Below are positions 31,079-40,574 of a stretch of DNA of 43,450 nt, in pieces. Where the stretch lies: positions 1-43,450 of IMG/VR virus record IMGVR_UViG_3300020446_000020. One strand, given 5' to 3'. Within the stretch, counting starts at the first letter, position 1, and every line of letters starts with the position of its first letter. Under the pieces are notes generated by a model. The model saw only the letters and a list, made by a program, of their open reading frames with translations. It searched no databases and was not told the origin of the DNA. This stretch comes from a virus. A program made the translations under genes and the position numbers.

Positions 31079-32316
31079 TGGCTACAGTAAATCCAGTTTT
31101 ACAAGGTCTTGATAGAAGAGAACTTTTAACTGACGCAAATGTACGCGAGCTTTATTTTGGATCTCCTGATACCCCAGGATTAATTAGACAGGCGACTGAT
31201 GCTGCACAAAAAGCATTTTTAGATCAGCCAGCTATTTTACAACAAACTGCAGGACTTACTCCTGATCAGATTAGAGCAAGAGAAATAGCTAGAGCCGGTA
31301 TTGGCTCTTTCCAACCATTTTTAAATAGAGCAGAACAAGCATACGCTGGTGGTTTAGGGCAATTACAATCAAGTTTGGGTTTTGGCGGTCCGTCAGCTAG
31401 GCAGTTACTTGGATTATCTTTGCAACAATATGATCCAACAATGGCAGGACGATTTTATAATCCGTTTGAAGAACAGGTTGTTCAACAAACCATACAAGAC
31501 ACTTTAAAAGCAGCCGCTCAACAAGATATACAACAAAGAGCTGCTGATATAGCTAGGGGCGGAGAGTCCGCTTTTGGGTCAAGAGCTCGATTAACGGCCG
31601 GCGAAAGGCAAGCAGCTATAGGTAGAGGATTAGGAGAAGTTCTTGGCAGGATAAGATCCGGAGGATTCCAAACCGCTCAAGATAGAGCCATACAAGAATT
31701 AGAAAGGCAAAGAGCTGGAGCTAGATCTGCTGCTCAATTAGAGGCAGGCTTTGGAGGAACTTTATCATCTGCATTAAGAGGATTCGGCGGTGATTTGATT
31801 GGACTAGGTCAAACCGGCCAAAGATTAACATCTCAAGATATTGCTCAACTTGAAAGTTTGGGTGGAGCTGAGAGAGGAATACAAGAACAAATCTTAGCTA
31901 GAGAATATGCGCAACAACAAGCTCAAAGACAGGCCCCGCTACAAGCAACAAGATTTGTTCAAGGCTTTGCGCCTAAGTATGTTGCAGGATCGACTCAAAT
32001 AGATAAAACCTATGGAATGCCTAGAGATTCACTTGGATTAGGTATAGGTGCTGCTTTAGGAGCTTACAGAGGATTAAGGCAAGAGCCTCAACAAGCTCAA
32101 CCTGACTATAATCAATTGATGCTAGAGATAGAAAGGTTAAGAAATCAAGGAGGATCTACTAACCAACCCGCAGTTAATCAGCCTCCAGCAAATCAAGCGC
32201 CTTCAGTTGCGACTGGGCAAGCTGGATACGGTGCTCCAGGAGCAGGACAAGGATTTGCCCCTCAAGGGACAAACTCAGCTTACTATAACCAATTTGGATT
32301 TGGTGGAGGGCCTTAA
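31078..32316 (+). CDS. Gln/Ala-rich internal virion protein (412 aa)
   Basis: The 412-residue product is dominated by Gln, Ala, Gly and Arg in long helices (for instance LKAAAQQDIQQRAADIARGG), with a low-complexity Gln/Pro/Gly-rich C-terminus. This pattern matches DNA-ejection proteins of P22-like phages, which travel with the genome into the host. No catalytic motif is seen. It begins at an overlap with the LysM gene and ends with GGAGGG, which acts as the ribosome site of the next gene. Confidence 0.6.
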   Translation: MATVNPVLQGLDRRELLTDANVRELYFGSPDTPGLIRQATDAAQKAFLDQPAILQQTAGLTPDQIRAREIARAGIGSFQPFLNRAEQAYAGGLGQLQSSLGFGGPSARQLLGLSLQQYDPTMAGRFYNPFEEQVVQQTIQDTLKAAAQQDIQQRAADIARGGESAFGSRARLTAGERQAAIGRGLGEVLGRIRSGGFQTAQDRAIQELERQRAGARSAAQLEAGFGGTLSSALRGFGGDLIGLGQTGQRLTSQDIAQLESLGGAERGIQEQILAREYAQQQAQRQAPLQATRFVQGFAPKYVAGSTQIDKTYGMPRDSLGLGIGAALGAYRGLRQEPQQAQPDYNQLMLEIERLRNQGGSTNQPAVNQPPANQAPSVATGQAGYGAPGAGQGFAPQGTNSAYYNQFGFGGGP

Positions 32317-32317
32317 G

Positions 32318-33796
32318 TTGAATGTTTTACAAAGAAAAATGTTTAAAGCTGGAGATGTTGTTACAACAGGATTGGACGCAGAAACAATATCTTTACTTGA
32401 AGATTTTGGCGTAGATAATCCATCTAATTTAAGCGCAGATGAGCTTGAATCTGAAATAATTAGAATAGAAAACGAATTAAACAATCCTGCTCTTATTGGT
32501 AAAGGAGGATTGCTTTTTGACTATACTAACCCTCTTGACTATCTGGCGGGCGCAGCGACTCTTACAGGAATAGGGGCAGTTGGGGCAGGTGCTATTAAAT
32601 CTGCTTCAACAGCGGCAAAGGGAACTAAAATAGCAAATACGCTTGCTAAACTAAAAAAACTTAAAAAAAGCTTATCGGTTATAAAAGGTAAAAAACCAGG
32701 GGTTACTAAGCCAGGGGTAAAAGGTTTTCAGCCAAGACCTCGCTTTGATCCAAGGTCTTATCAATACGATACTGGTAAATTAGGACTTTATGGCACCTCT
32801 GGCGGATTGGCTTTGGGCTTATCTCAAAATGAATATGAAAGTTTACCAGAGGAAATTCAAGAAGCTTTAAATGAATTACAAGAACAAAAAGATGAAGCAG
32901 AGTTTGATGTTGAAACTGGCAGCGAAGGTAAAAGTAAAGATTCAGAAGGTATAACAGACAGCGAAATTGCAAAACTTCAAGATTTATACCTAGAGGCTCA
33001 AACAAAAGCTTCTGAAGATTATAAAAAACAAAAGAAAACCTTTGATAAACAAAATGTTTTCTTAGAAGAGGTATCTGATGCTCTAGCTGAGGGCGGAGGT
33101 GATATTGGATATGGCCTTTCTACCGGAGCAGCAAAAGCCGCAAAAAGACTTAGCGAAGAAGAAGCTGCCGCAGCAGAGCTAGAGGCAAAGTTGCTTGAAG
33201 ATGCGAAAGATAAAAATACTTTAAGCACAACAGATAAGACAAAGATTGCAGCGGATTATTCCGAAGCAATTACACATTTAGATAACATGGGCTTCATTTC
33301 ATCTCAAATTGACGAACTTGAAGAAGCTGTAAAAACAGGACAAGTAACTGGTTTTAAAGGAATAACAGGAAGAGTTCTAAGTCAAATTAAAGGTTTTACA
33401 GGGTTTGGCGACCAAGACATAAATGATGCTGCTAAATCCAAACAAATATTAGAGTTTGTTAGGGCTCAATTAATTAGAGAACTTTTAAATGAATCTGGAA
33501 GAACTATTTCTAACTTAGACAGACAGCTAATTAGAGATATAACAGGAGATATAGAAAATCTAGGAGCTGGTAGAGGTGTTTTACTAGAAGCACTAAAAAG
33601 AATAAAAGATAGAATAAGAACAGCTGTTAACAAATCAAGAAATCAAGTAGCATTTATAGATGCAGAGTTTGGATCTCAATTACCCAATTTAGCTATATAT
33701 AGAGAAGGGTTTGGTCAAAGAGCCCAAACAAATCAAAGCGAAGAGGAAGTTGTCGTCACTCAAGAAGACGTTATAGATGTAACAGAGGAGACTTAA
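32318..33796 (+). CDS. Internal virion/ejection-type protein (492 aa, TTG start)
   Basis: The frame is open from 32207, inside the previous gene. I choose the TTG at 32318, which has GGAGGG seven bases upstream; the ATG at 32339 is the alternative. The product has an early hydrophobic block around DYLAGAATLTGIGAVGAGAI, a basic stretch with KLKKLKKS, then charged helices (a likely coiled coil near residues 200-330) and an acidic C-terminus. FKAGDVV, the recurring motif, lies at its start. Position among ejection-type genes suggests an internal virion protein; no family recognised. Confidence 0.66.
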   Translation: MNVLQRKMFKAGDVVTTGLDAETISLLEDFGVDNPSNLSADELESEIIRIENELNNPALIGKGGLLFDYTNPLDYLAGAATLTGIGAVGAGAIKSASTAAKGTKIANTLAKLKKLKKSLSVIKGKKPGVTKPGVKGFQPRPRFDPRSYQYDTGKLGLYGTSGGLALGLSQNEYESLPEEIQEALNELQEQKDEAEFDVETGSEGKSKDSEGITDSEIAKLQDLYLEAQTKASEDYKKQKKTFDKQNVFLEEVSDALAEGGGDIGYGLSTGAAKAAKRLSEEEAAAAELEAKLLEDAKDKNTLSTTDKTKIAADYSEAITHLDNMGFISSQIDELEEAVKTGQVTGFKGITGRVLSQIKGFTGFGDQDINDAAKSKQILEFVRAQLIRELLNESGRTISNLDRQLIRDITGDIENLGAGRGVLLEALKRIKDRIRTAVNKSRNQVAFIDAEFGSQLPNLAIYREGFGQRAQTNQSEEEVVVTQEDVIDVTEET

Positions 33797-36700
33797 GTGG
33801 CTCTAAAAGTAAGATTACCCAACGGTAGATATATCAAAGTAAATACCGACGACCCAAACATAGCAAAACAGCAAGCTATTAATTACTACAATAGAGGTAA
33901 CGCTGGTTTTGTAGATTCAACCACCCAAGAATTAGGCTTGGAGTTCGATAAAAAATTTGATTACGATACAGGAGTAGACGCACTTTGGCTACGTACCAAG
34001 CTAGGTGCGATGGAAACTTTAGCTGGAAAAGAAAAAGTTTTAGAAAATGCTGTAGGATCAAAAGGATTTACTAGGGATAGTAGTGGTAATTTAGCTTTAA
34101 CCCCAGCAGGATTAAGAACTTTAGGCATTGTCCCAAAAGACCAAAGATATGTTGTTATAGATGAAAGTGGGTTTTCAGGATTAAACGACTTTGCAGATTT
34201 TGCTGGTTTAATTGGACCTATAGCTGGTTCAATAGCAGGCAGTATTATTACTAGAGGCAAAATAAAGCCAAAAGTAAAAAATATTAAAACTATTAACCTT
34301 TTAGATTTAGGAAAAATATCTCTTGGTACCGGTACGGGTGCGGCTACAGGTAAGGCTGCTGAAGAAGCCTTTGAATACACTCTTGGACTACAAGACAACA
34401 CTCCAGAAGAATTAGCAAAAATAGCTGCTCAAGAATTTGCGATTGGAGCCGGAGCAGAATTTGGCTTAGGAGTTGCTGGAAAACTTTTAAAACACACTTT
34501 TGGTAACAGGGTTTTAGCGAGAGCAAAAGAAGAGCCTGAAGCAGGAAGAAAGTTGTTATTAGAGGCTTCGGCAGCATCTAAAGGTGTTTTCGATCCGGTT
34601 ACGGGTAAAACTTATAAGGGAGCAGTTGCTTTGGCAGCTTTAGAAAGTCCCATTATCGGTAGGCTTCAGCCAATTATTGAAACTATAGGTGATTACAAAG
34701 GAAGAACAGACGCTCTTACAAACTTACTCTTTACTGATCTAAAAAATCTTTATAGATCAACCAACGATCTATCTACAAAATTTAATCAATCGTTTGAGGA
34801 TTTACAAAAACTTGGTTTTTCAGACGCATCCGGAGATGTAGCAACAGGAAGAGCAATACAAGAAAAGCTAAGAACTTCTTTTAACGCAGCAACAAAAAAA
34901 TCAGAAGAAGCAATTGCAGATGTTAACCAGTCTGTAAATAAAATTATAGGTAATTTTGACGCATTTAAAGATCCTGCAACAAAAGAGGCTGGGGCTGCAA
35001 TAAGATCTTTTACAGAACAGGCTTACAACAGTTGGAAAAAAACCTCAGATGAGCTGTATGCTCCTTTAAAAACAGCATTTACTAGAACATTAACCCCTGA
35101 AGATGTTGCTAAAAAACTAAATCTTACAGCAGAACAAGTTGAACTTCTTCCTAAAAGCGCTTTTTTTGAACCGATCAGATTTATAAACGCATCTCCTATT
35201 AAAGCTTTTGCAAAACAACTTCAAGATAGCAAAATTGTTGGAGGGTTAACAGATGACGACGAATTAATAAGAGACTTAGCTTATTTGACTAGGATAGGAG
35301 GAAGAGAGGCAGAAGTCTCTTTGGATGAGCTTTTAAAAATTAGAGAAGAGCTTGCTGGAAAATTAAGAATAACTCCGGATGGTAAAGCTAAATTTGCAGA
35401 TTTAAAAGACAAAGAAAGATCTGAATTTTTAGAAGTTATAGATAATGTTTTAAAAGATTTAGAAGATGTCAATGGTGGTTCTTTAGTACAAGCTCTGTTA
35501 AAAGAAAGCGTTGAAAAAAGAGCAAAAAGAGAGGCTTCGGATGCGTTTTTAACATCTGAATATCGAGATGAATATGTAATGAGTGAGATTGCTAATGCAT
35601 TTCGAGAAGGACGAGCCATCAATCCTACAGAAGTTTCACAATTTTTAAAGCTTACAAGACTTGCTAATAATTTTTATTCAAAAGGATTACAAGCTTTTGA
35701 TAGAGGCATCACCAAAAAGGCATTTGCTGATGCAGAGGCTGGCGGTTGGAATATAGATCAAATTTTAACAAATATTTTAAAAAAGAATAACGGTGAGGAG
35801 CTTACTAGATATTTAGATACATTAGACGCTTCGACTGCTGGGTTAAGAAAAGCAAGAAAAGAAGGAACTAAAATTGTTGCAAGATCGAGAGCACCAGAAA
35901 GAGTGCCTCTTATGATAGGAAGAGAAGAAAGAAGACTTTTAAAAGACTTAGACCTCAGTATTGACGACCCAGATTTTATTTTAAAAGAACAAGCTCGAAA
36001 TACCTTACAAAAAGAATTTATCAGAAACATAGTAAACAGCGTTTCTGATCCAACAAAGCCAATTAATTTTACAAAAATAGCAAATTCGATAGACTCTTAC
36101 GGAACCACTGCAGACGTTTTATTTGGCAGCGCAGGCAAAAAGAAACAAATATTACAAACCTTAAGAGATGCTGATATGTTGCTTGACACAGGAAGTGTTA
36201 AACAGTTTGATGATTTGCTTACAAAGTCAGTTGATGCAGAAGATTTAGCAGAGTCTCTCAGAAACAGAGTTGTTTCTTCTGAAGCTATTTCTGATATTGA
36301 AAAATTAGATGTATTTAAAAGAATAGATGCTGGAACAATTGATCCAGAGGAAATTACCTCAGCCATATTTAAACCAGCTAATGCTGACGAAATAGCAAGG
36401 GTAAAACAACTGGTTGGAGAAAACAGCGAAACTTATAAACAGTTTCAGCTTTCTGCTATGCGTAAAATATTAGACAATGTTGTAAATCCTGGAGAAAGCG
36501 AGATCACTAAATTATTTAATGAAGGAGCTTTTGCTAAAGCTTTAGACAACTATGGTGATGCGACATTAAAAGAAACTTTTGGAGAAGAACAATTTAGGCT
36601 TTTATCCAAAGCAAGAGATAGATTTAGATTTATAGTTGGTGGAGAAAAAAGAGCTGGAGGTGGAAGTCTTTTTACTACAGGATTTATTTTTAATTTTATA

Positions 36701-37168
36701 TTTAGACCTTTGCAGGCAGTTAGAGTCTTCACTCCAATACAAGCCTTAGCTTTTTTCATGGCTAGACCAACTTTTGTTAGGTGGCTAGCTGGAGAAGTAT
36801 CTGATAAAGCAATGCTAAAAGAAGCACCGAGCCTAATAGATTATGGAGCAAAATTCCTAGGAGTTCCTAGGACGCCTGTACTCAAACAAACCGGGCAGGT
36901 AATACCTAGAGGAATAGCTGCTGGTGAAGAAGAGGCTAGAGAAATAATTGAAAATCAGGGAATATCTCCAGATGCGCCGCTCCTTGAAGCTTTACCAAGT
37001 TTACAAGAAGCAAAATCTAAAAAAGTTGGCGCCTCATCTTTAGAACTACCGAATGTATTGCCGCCATTGCCATCAAGCATGACAAGGCAAAGAAGACCCG
37101 GACAGGTGCCAGCTTCTTTAATATCAGATCCAATAACAAGAGATTTGGCTAATCTGCTGGGTCAGTAG
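33797..37168 (+). CDS. Giant internal virion / DNA-ejection protein (1123 aa)
   Basis: The start is a GTG at 33797 with AGAGGAGAC six bases before. The 1123-residue product is helical and Lys/Glu-rich for most of its length. It has an N-terminal GRYIKVNTDDPNIAKQQAINYY (about residues 10-31), a GLIGPIAGSIAGSIIT hydrophobic stretch (about 137-152) and a membrane-active-looking aromatic patch near FRPLQAVRVFTPIQALAFF (about 970). Size and place at the end of the virion operon match podovirus ejection proteins such as T7 gp16-type or P22 gp16-type, though no transglycosylase motif is evident. Function inferred. Confidence 0.7.
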   Translation: MALKVRLPNGRYIKVNTDDPNIAKQQAINYYNRGNAGFVDSTTQELGLEFDKKFDYDTGVDALWLRTKLGAMETLAGKEKVLENAVGSKGFTRDSSGNLALTPAGLRTLGIVPKDQRYVVIDESGFSGLNDFADFAGLIGPIAGSIAGSIITRGKIKPKVKNIKTINLLDLGKISLGTGTGAATGKAAEEAFEYTLGLQDNTPEELAKIAAQEFAIGAGAEFGLGVAGKLLKHTFGNRVLARAKEEPEAGRKLLLEASAASKGVFDPVTGKTYKGAVALAALESPIIGRLQPIIETIGDYKGRTDALTNLLFTDLKNLYRSTNDLSTKFNQSFEDLQKLGFSDASGDVATGRAIQEKLRTSFNAATKKSEEAIADVNQSVNKIIGNFDAFKDPATKEAGAAIRSFTEQAYNSWKKTSDELYAPLKTAFTRTLTPEDVAKKLNLTAEQVELLPKSAFFEPIRFINASPIKAFAKQLQDSKIVGGLTDDDELIRDLAYLTRIGGREAEVSLDELLKIREELAGKLRITPDGKAKFADLKDKERSEFLEVIDNVLKDLEDVNGGSLVQALLKESVEKRAKREASDAFLTSEYRDEYVMSEIANAFREGRAINPTEVSQFLKLTRLANNFYSKGLQAFDRGITKKAFADAEAGGWNIDQILTNILKKNNGEELTRYLDTLDASTAGLRKARKEGTKIVARSRAPERVPLMIGREERRLLKDLDLSIDDPDFILKEQARNTLQKEFIRNIVNSVSDPTKPINFTKIANSIDSYGTTADVLFGSAGKKKQILQTLRDADMLLDTGSVKQFDDLLTKSVDAEDLAESLRNRVVSSEAISDIEKLDVFKRIDAGTIDPEEITSAIFKPANADEIARVKQLVGENSETYKQFQLSAMRKILDNVVNPGESEITKLFNEGAFAKALDNYGDATLKETFGEEQFRLLSKARDRFRFIVGGEKRAGGGSLFTTGFIFNFIFRPLQAVRVFTPIQALAFFMARPTFVRWLAGEVSDKAMLKEAPSLIDYGAKFLGVPRTPVLKQTGQVIPRGIAAGEEEAREIIENQGISPDAPLLEALPSLQEAKSKKVGASSLELPNVLPPLPSSMTRQRRPGQVPASLISDPITRDLANLLGQ

Positions 37169-37577
37169 ATTTTTCTTCGTAAATCTTCCAATTTCTTTTA
37201 AGAACATCTAGCCACTTATCCATATCCATAACAGTAACAGCATCATTATTAACGGGCCACTCAGGATTAATTGCATGTAACGGAACGCACACGCGAATCG
37301 GTTTTCTATTGTATTTAAAGACTAAAACGGGAATTCTTTGGTCAGCCGCTGCACATACCTGCTCCCACCATCCTGACTGGTACCAATCGCCTGACTTATA
37401 GAATTTACATTCCACAGCATGATAAGGAATATTGATATCGCATAAATTGTTCGTCTGGTATTGATCAAGATTCCTCTTACAAATGTAGTTAATTTTTTCT
37501 GAATCGAAAAAAGAATTGAGTATTTTAGCAACCTCTCGCTCAAAGGTCGCTCCCTTGTTCCTAGAATTCACAGACAT
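37149..37577 (-). CDS. Holliday-junction resolvase-like PD-(D/E)XK nuclease (142 aa)
   Basis: The product starts SVNSRNKGATFEREVAKIL, with Glu13, then CDINIP (Asp47) and HAVECKFY (Glu56-x-Lys58), the ordered PD-(D/E)XK site of Hjc/archaeal-type and phage resolvases. It would resolve branched DNA before packaging. Its 3' end overlaps the 3' end of the giant virion gene by 20 bases, the two running toward each other. It is the last gene of the minus-strand replication operon. Whether it cuts junctions or other branched DNA is unknown. Confidence 0.75.
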   Translation of the reverse strand: MSVNSRNKGATFEREVAKILNSFFDSEKINYICKRNLDQYQTNNLCDINIPYHAVECKFYKSGDWYQSGWWEQVCAAADQRIPVLVFKYNRKPIRVCVPLHAINPEWPVNNDAVTVMDMDKWLDVLKRNWKIYEEKSTDPAD

Positions 37578-37588
37578 GTTACTTTTGT

Positions 37589-37747
37589 TTAGCTAGATAA
37601 GCTAATTGGTTTATCGTCTTCGGTTGTAAAATCATTATCTTCTTCCTTCCTACGTTCATTTATTAATTTCTTCCATTCATCATATCGATAATATGTTTTA
37701 TCGACATCATCCCAAATTAATCCTAAATATACCCAATCTTTTTCCAT
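37589..37747 (-). CDS. Small acidic/basic hypothetical protein (52 aa)
   Basis: This 52-codon frame (ATG at 37747, TAA at 37589) fills the gap between two nuclease genes on the minus strand. It begins EKDWVYLGLIWDDVDKTYYR then DEWKKLINER, a compact amphipathic pattern, and ends in an Asp-rich tail. The ribosome site is weak (only ACCTT-like purine-poor sequence). Kept because the spacing fits an operon and composition is protein-like. Confidence 0.5.
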   Translation of the reverse strand: MEKDWVYLGLIWDDVDKTYYRYDEWKKLINERRKEEDNDFTTEDDKPISLSS

Positions 37748-37762
37748 AAGGTTAATTTAACA

Positions 37763-38245
37763 TTATTTCTTCTTCTTCACCAATCCCATCTCTTCTCGAT
37801 CAAATCCAAGAGGATGAGGTGAGAGGCATTCAAGCTCGTCTTTGTTGAAATGTATGTACGGCTCTGAATCCTCTTCATAGACAGGCTCTGCGACCGTTCC
37901 AAAACGTACATCGTAAGGATAGTCAGCTCTCCAAGTGTGGCTATAAACGCTATCAGTCATTGCATAAACAATTACAAAAGGATAATTGGTAGCCTGGGAC
38001 AAAGCTGCGCCCATACGTAATTTACTTGCTGACAAAATGATCGTATCGTACTTATCAATCGAAAACGTTCTGCATTTGACTTCCATCCAAAATGAAACTT
38101 CCTTTGACTCACACCAGTAATCTAGACCATAACTAACTGGCAATTTATTACATCTAACATTCCAGAGGCCCTCAATAAAACCAGCCACACGCTCTTCACG
38201 CTTTTGGTCGTTAACTGTCTCCATCTTTGGTTTAGGTGTTTCCAT
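37763..38245 (-). CDS. PD-(D/E)XK-like nuclease (160 aa)
   Basis: The ATG follows AAAGGAGAGTTAG. The 160-residue product has a nuclease-like core: GLDYWCESKEVSFWMEVKCRTF, where Asp42 and Glu55-x-Lys57 are the probable metal ligands, plus an upstream helix with Glu18 and Glu25. A Trp-rich beta stretch follows. It lies with the resolvase and primase-helicase, so a role in replication or recombination is likely. A restriction or nicking function cannot be excluded. The family is not identified exactly. Confidence 0.65.
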   Translation of the reverse strand: METPKPKMETVNDQKREERVAGFIEGLWNVRCNKLPVSYGLDYWCESKEVSFWMEVKCRTFSIDKYDTIILSASKLRMGAALSQATNYPFVIVYAMTDSVYSHTWRADYPYDVRFGTVAEPVYEEDSEPYIHFNKDELECLSPHPLGFDREEMGLVKKKK

Positions 38246-38459
38246 CTAACTCTCCTTTTTTAAAAGTAATTCTGACAATATATTTACGAATGATAGCAAT
38301 CAAAGTAAATACAGTCGTTTGGATTATCGAGGTGGTCAGCAAAGTAACTTCTAAATAGTTGCAGACATTTAAAACAATATAAGATACCGGCAAAGCAATT
38401 ATTATACCCACGGCAACATCGCTGAGGCTTTCCTTCATCGCGTATCGATCAATCTTCAT
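38232..38459 (-). CDS. Small two-TM membrane protein (75 aa)
   Basis: I choose the ATG at 38459, which overlaps the primase stop by 11 bases; other starts are a TTG at 38486 and an ATG at 38438. None has a clear ribosome site. The product has two membrane segments (about 15-33 and 40-58) with the final TLIAIIRKYIVRITFKKGE. That pattern resembles small phage membrane proteins (DUF7220-like, from memory). Its function is not known. Confidence 0.62.
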   Translation of the reverse strand: MKIDRYAMKESLSDVAVGIIIALPVSYIVLNVCNYLEVTLLTTSIIQTTVFTLIAIIRKYIVRITFKKGELDGNT

Positions 38460-40572
38460 CAAAAAATTCAGGATCAATCGCAACAATACGTTTTGTTGGT
38501 CGACCTGTTCCTTTGGCTCGCATATCCTTTTCTTGTATTTCGCCTGAGTTCTTCAAGCGTTCAATAATTTCTTTGACCTCATAGGACTTCATTGATCTAA
38601 ATATCTCACGTCGATCAATATCTCTCTTTGAGATACCCCAATCGCCTTGACTACGGATGAAGTTAAGTATTTGTTTGATACGTCCTTCCATTTCTGAACC
38701 TGCAACTTTATCTCTACAGTTTTCTATCAAGACTTGATCGTAATAATTCACGTAATCAATTGCCCAACGAGTCACATCTACGTTGATTTGTTTTGCGTTG
38801 CGATCATCAGCTAACGCACATATCAAAGCTAAACGCATCGACTTCTCACGCGTTCTTGATAACAACACTTCCAAACCTTCTTTTTCTAGTTTGTTTTGTT
38901 GATCAACAAGATCATAAGCTAGACGCTCAAGTAAGCTTTTACTTTCATCTGAGAATGAAACGACGCGTTGTTTGAAATCGATCTCTGCATTGTTCATTGA
39001 TATTTGTTCCATTTCATTCTTAGCTTGGCGAACGTGTTGCACCCAATCCGTTGTTGATCTTGGAGGTTCTACAAATGGCTTCATCTTGCCTACAGTTCTT
39101 GGCAAATGTGATTCAGTTACGATAAATCTATTAAGGAATCCGTCAACGATACGACCGGTTGAGAGCGCACCGTAAAAATTCTTTGGCACGCTCATACCGA
39201 CCAACGTTATTGCAGGTTTGATAGTTGACCTATCTAGCACTTCTTTTTGTTGTTTCTGCGTTAACGTCATCATCGAATAGTTGTCAGGGCGTAGGACACC
39301 ATGACATCTTCCCCATGTCTCCATAAGAACTTGTAAAGCATCTTCTTTGTTTGAATTACTTGCATTAGAAATACTTTCAAGTCTTTTACCAAATTCGTCC
39401 ATAACCGTTATATGTGCTGGTTTATGTCTAAGCAAAGAATAAATAGCACCGCTTGATGTATATCCATCTCCTGCTAATAAATCTATTTGCTCAGCTTTAT
39501 CAAGAATGGCTTCTATAACTGTTTTAACATTTTCTTTTCCTTGTCCTGATTTAGCGATACACATGAAAAACAAAGATGAAAAGTTGTTCATATCTGTCTT
39601 GTATATTCTTCCTAAAGCGACAGATGCTAATGCAATTGATGCTTGTAAATTAATTGCAGGCTGTGATATTTGAGCTATGTCTTCTGCGTAATTATAAACG
39701 TCACTTATAATCCCTGGTGGCTTATATAAGTCATTAGGCTCAACGATATCAATTTGTTTTGATATGTATGCAGGAGCTTGTTGGTTTTTCCTTTCATGCG
39801 TTTTTTGAATACTATTAACGGTGGTTTGTATTTCTGATTGCGGAAGTGGTGGATTGTTTTGTTCGTTCCAAGAATTTACAAAGAAGTGAACGAAATCTAG
39901 GTTAAGGTTTTTAGCAATTAAATATCCAGCTAGTCTAGCGGCTTGGTCGTTTCTTGATCCTTCAGTTACGCCGTCAAGCGAAAGGGGAGTTGATATAGGC
40001 TTTCCATTTACTTTCTCTGCCCCCGTGATCTTTACCCAAAGATCTTTAGTAAAGTCAGGAAGGTCTTCTATCTCATTGAGTTCCCAATCATGTATGATTG
40101 TGGGTTCATAAATGGCTCCTGTTGCATGTATATTATGTGGTGCAACGATTAGCCCGCCAACTCCCCTAATATCAATTAATTTATCAGGATCGTGATCTTG
40201 GCCTCTTCTAGCTACATAAGTAGTAAAGTTTTCAGGGTTATTGTAATAGTAATGAACGCCTTTACCAGTGGCTACCTTAAAAGGTGTTACAGGTAAATTA
40301 TTATCTGCCCAATTAACCGCTTCAGGTGTATCAGCATCCACTACAATAAATTTTCCGGTAACAAGAGCTACTACTAAATCATCTCTCCCCTTGAACCATT
40401 TCTCAATTTCTGCGGTCGTTGGCTGGGTCTGTTGAAATCTTTGCCAACCGCCTAACTCTTTAGGTGGTACTTTATTTGCTCTTAATAAAGGTACAACACT
40501 GATGCCTTCTTCATGGTAGGCAAGAGCTAAGTCCAACGCAGAATCTTGCGCTGTTACGTTTATATGAAACAC
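38449..40572 (-). CDS. Bifunctional primase-helicase (prim-pol + DUF3987)
   Basis: The 707-residue product starts two bases after the HTH gene. Residues 10-160 are a prim-pol domain (archaeo-eukaryotic primase type): VVDADTPEA with Asp79 and Asp81, TGKGVHYYY (102-110) and DIRGVGGLIVAPHN (134-147). A PriCT-like helical linker (about 205-260) comes next. Residues 285-560 are a DUF3987-type helicase with Walker A-like IAKSGQGKEN (339-348) and Walker B ITVMDE (388-393). A winged-helix C-terminus (about 640-700) is likely. It primes and unwinds DNA at the replication fork. No polymerase gene is seen in the window. Confidence 0.85.
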   Translation of the reverse strand: MFHINVTAQDSALDLALAYHEEGISVVPLLRANKVPPKELGGWQRFQQTQPTTAEIEKWFKGRDDLVVALVTGKFIVVDADTPEAVNWADNNLPVTPFKVATGKGVHYYYNNPENFTTYVARRGQDHDPDKLIDIRGVGGLIVAPHNIHATGAIYEPTIIHDWELNEIEDLPDFTKDLWVKITGAEKVNGKPISTPLSLDGVTEGSRNDQAARLAGYLIAKNLNLDFVHFFVNSWNEQNNPPLPQSEIQTTVNSIQKTHERKNQQAPAYISKQIDIVEPNDLYKPPGIISDVYNYAEDIAQISQPAINLQASIALASVALGRIYKTDMNNFSSLFFMCIAKSGQGKENVKTVIEAILDKAEQIDLLAGDGYTSSGAIYSLLRHKPAHITVMDEFGKRLESISNASNSNKEDALQVLMETWGRCHGVLRPDNYSMMTLTQKQQKEVLDRSTIKPAITLVGMSVPKNFYGALSTGRIVDGFLNRFIVTESHLPRTVGKMKPFVEPPRSTTDWVQHVRQAKNEMEQISMNNAEIDFKQRVVSFSDESKSLLERLAYDLVDQQNKLEKEGLEVLLSRTREKSMRLALICALADDRNAKQINVDVTRWAIDYVNYYDQVLIENCRDKVAGSEMEGRIKQILNFIRSQGDWGISKRDIDRREIFRSMKSYEVKEIIERLKNSGEIQEKDMRAKGTGRPTKRIVAIDPEFFDED

Positions 40573-40574
40573 TA

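Noticed and set aside
32207-32317. N-terminal extension of the 32318 gene from a TTG at 32207
   Set aside because: The extension lies inside the previous gene and lacks a ribosome site, whereas GGAGGG precedes the TTG at 32318.
33961-36759. Several minus-strand frames of 60-146 codons inside the giant ejection gene
   Set aside because: Ser/Leu/Phe-rich shadow translations of a Lys/Glu-rich gene; none has a ribosome site or recognised motif.
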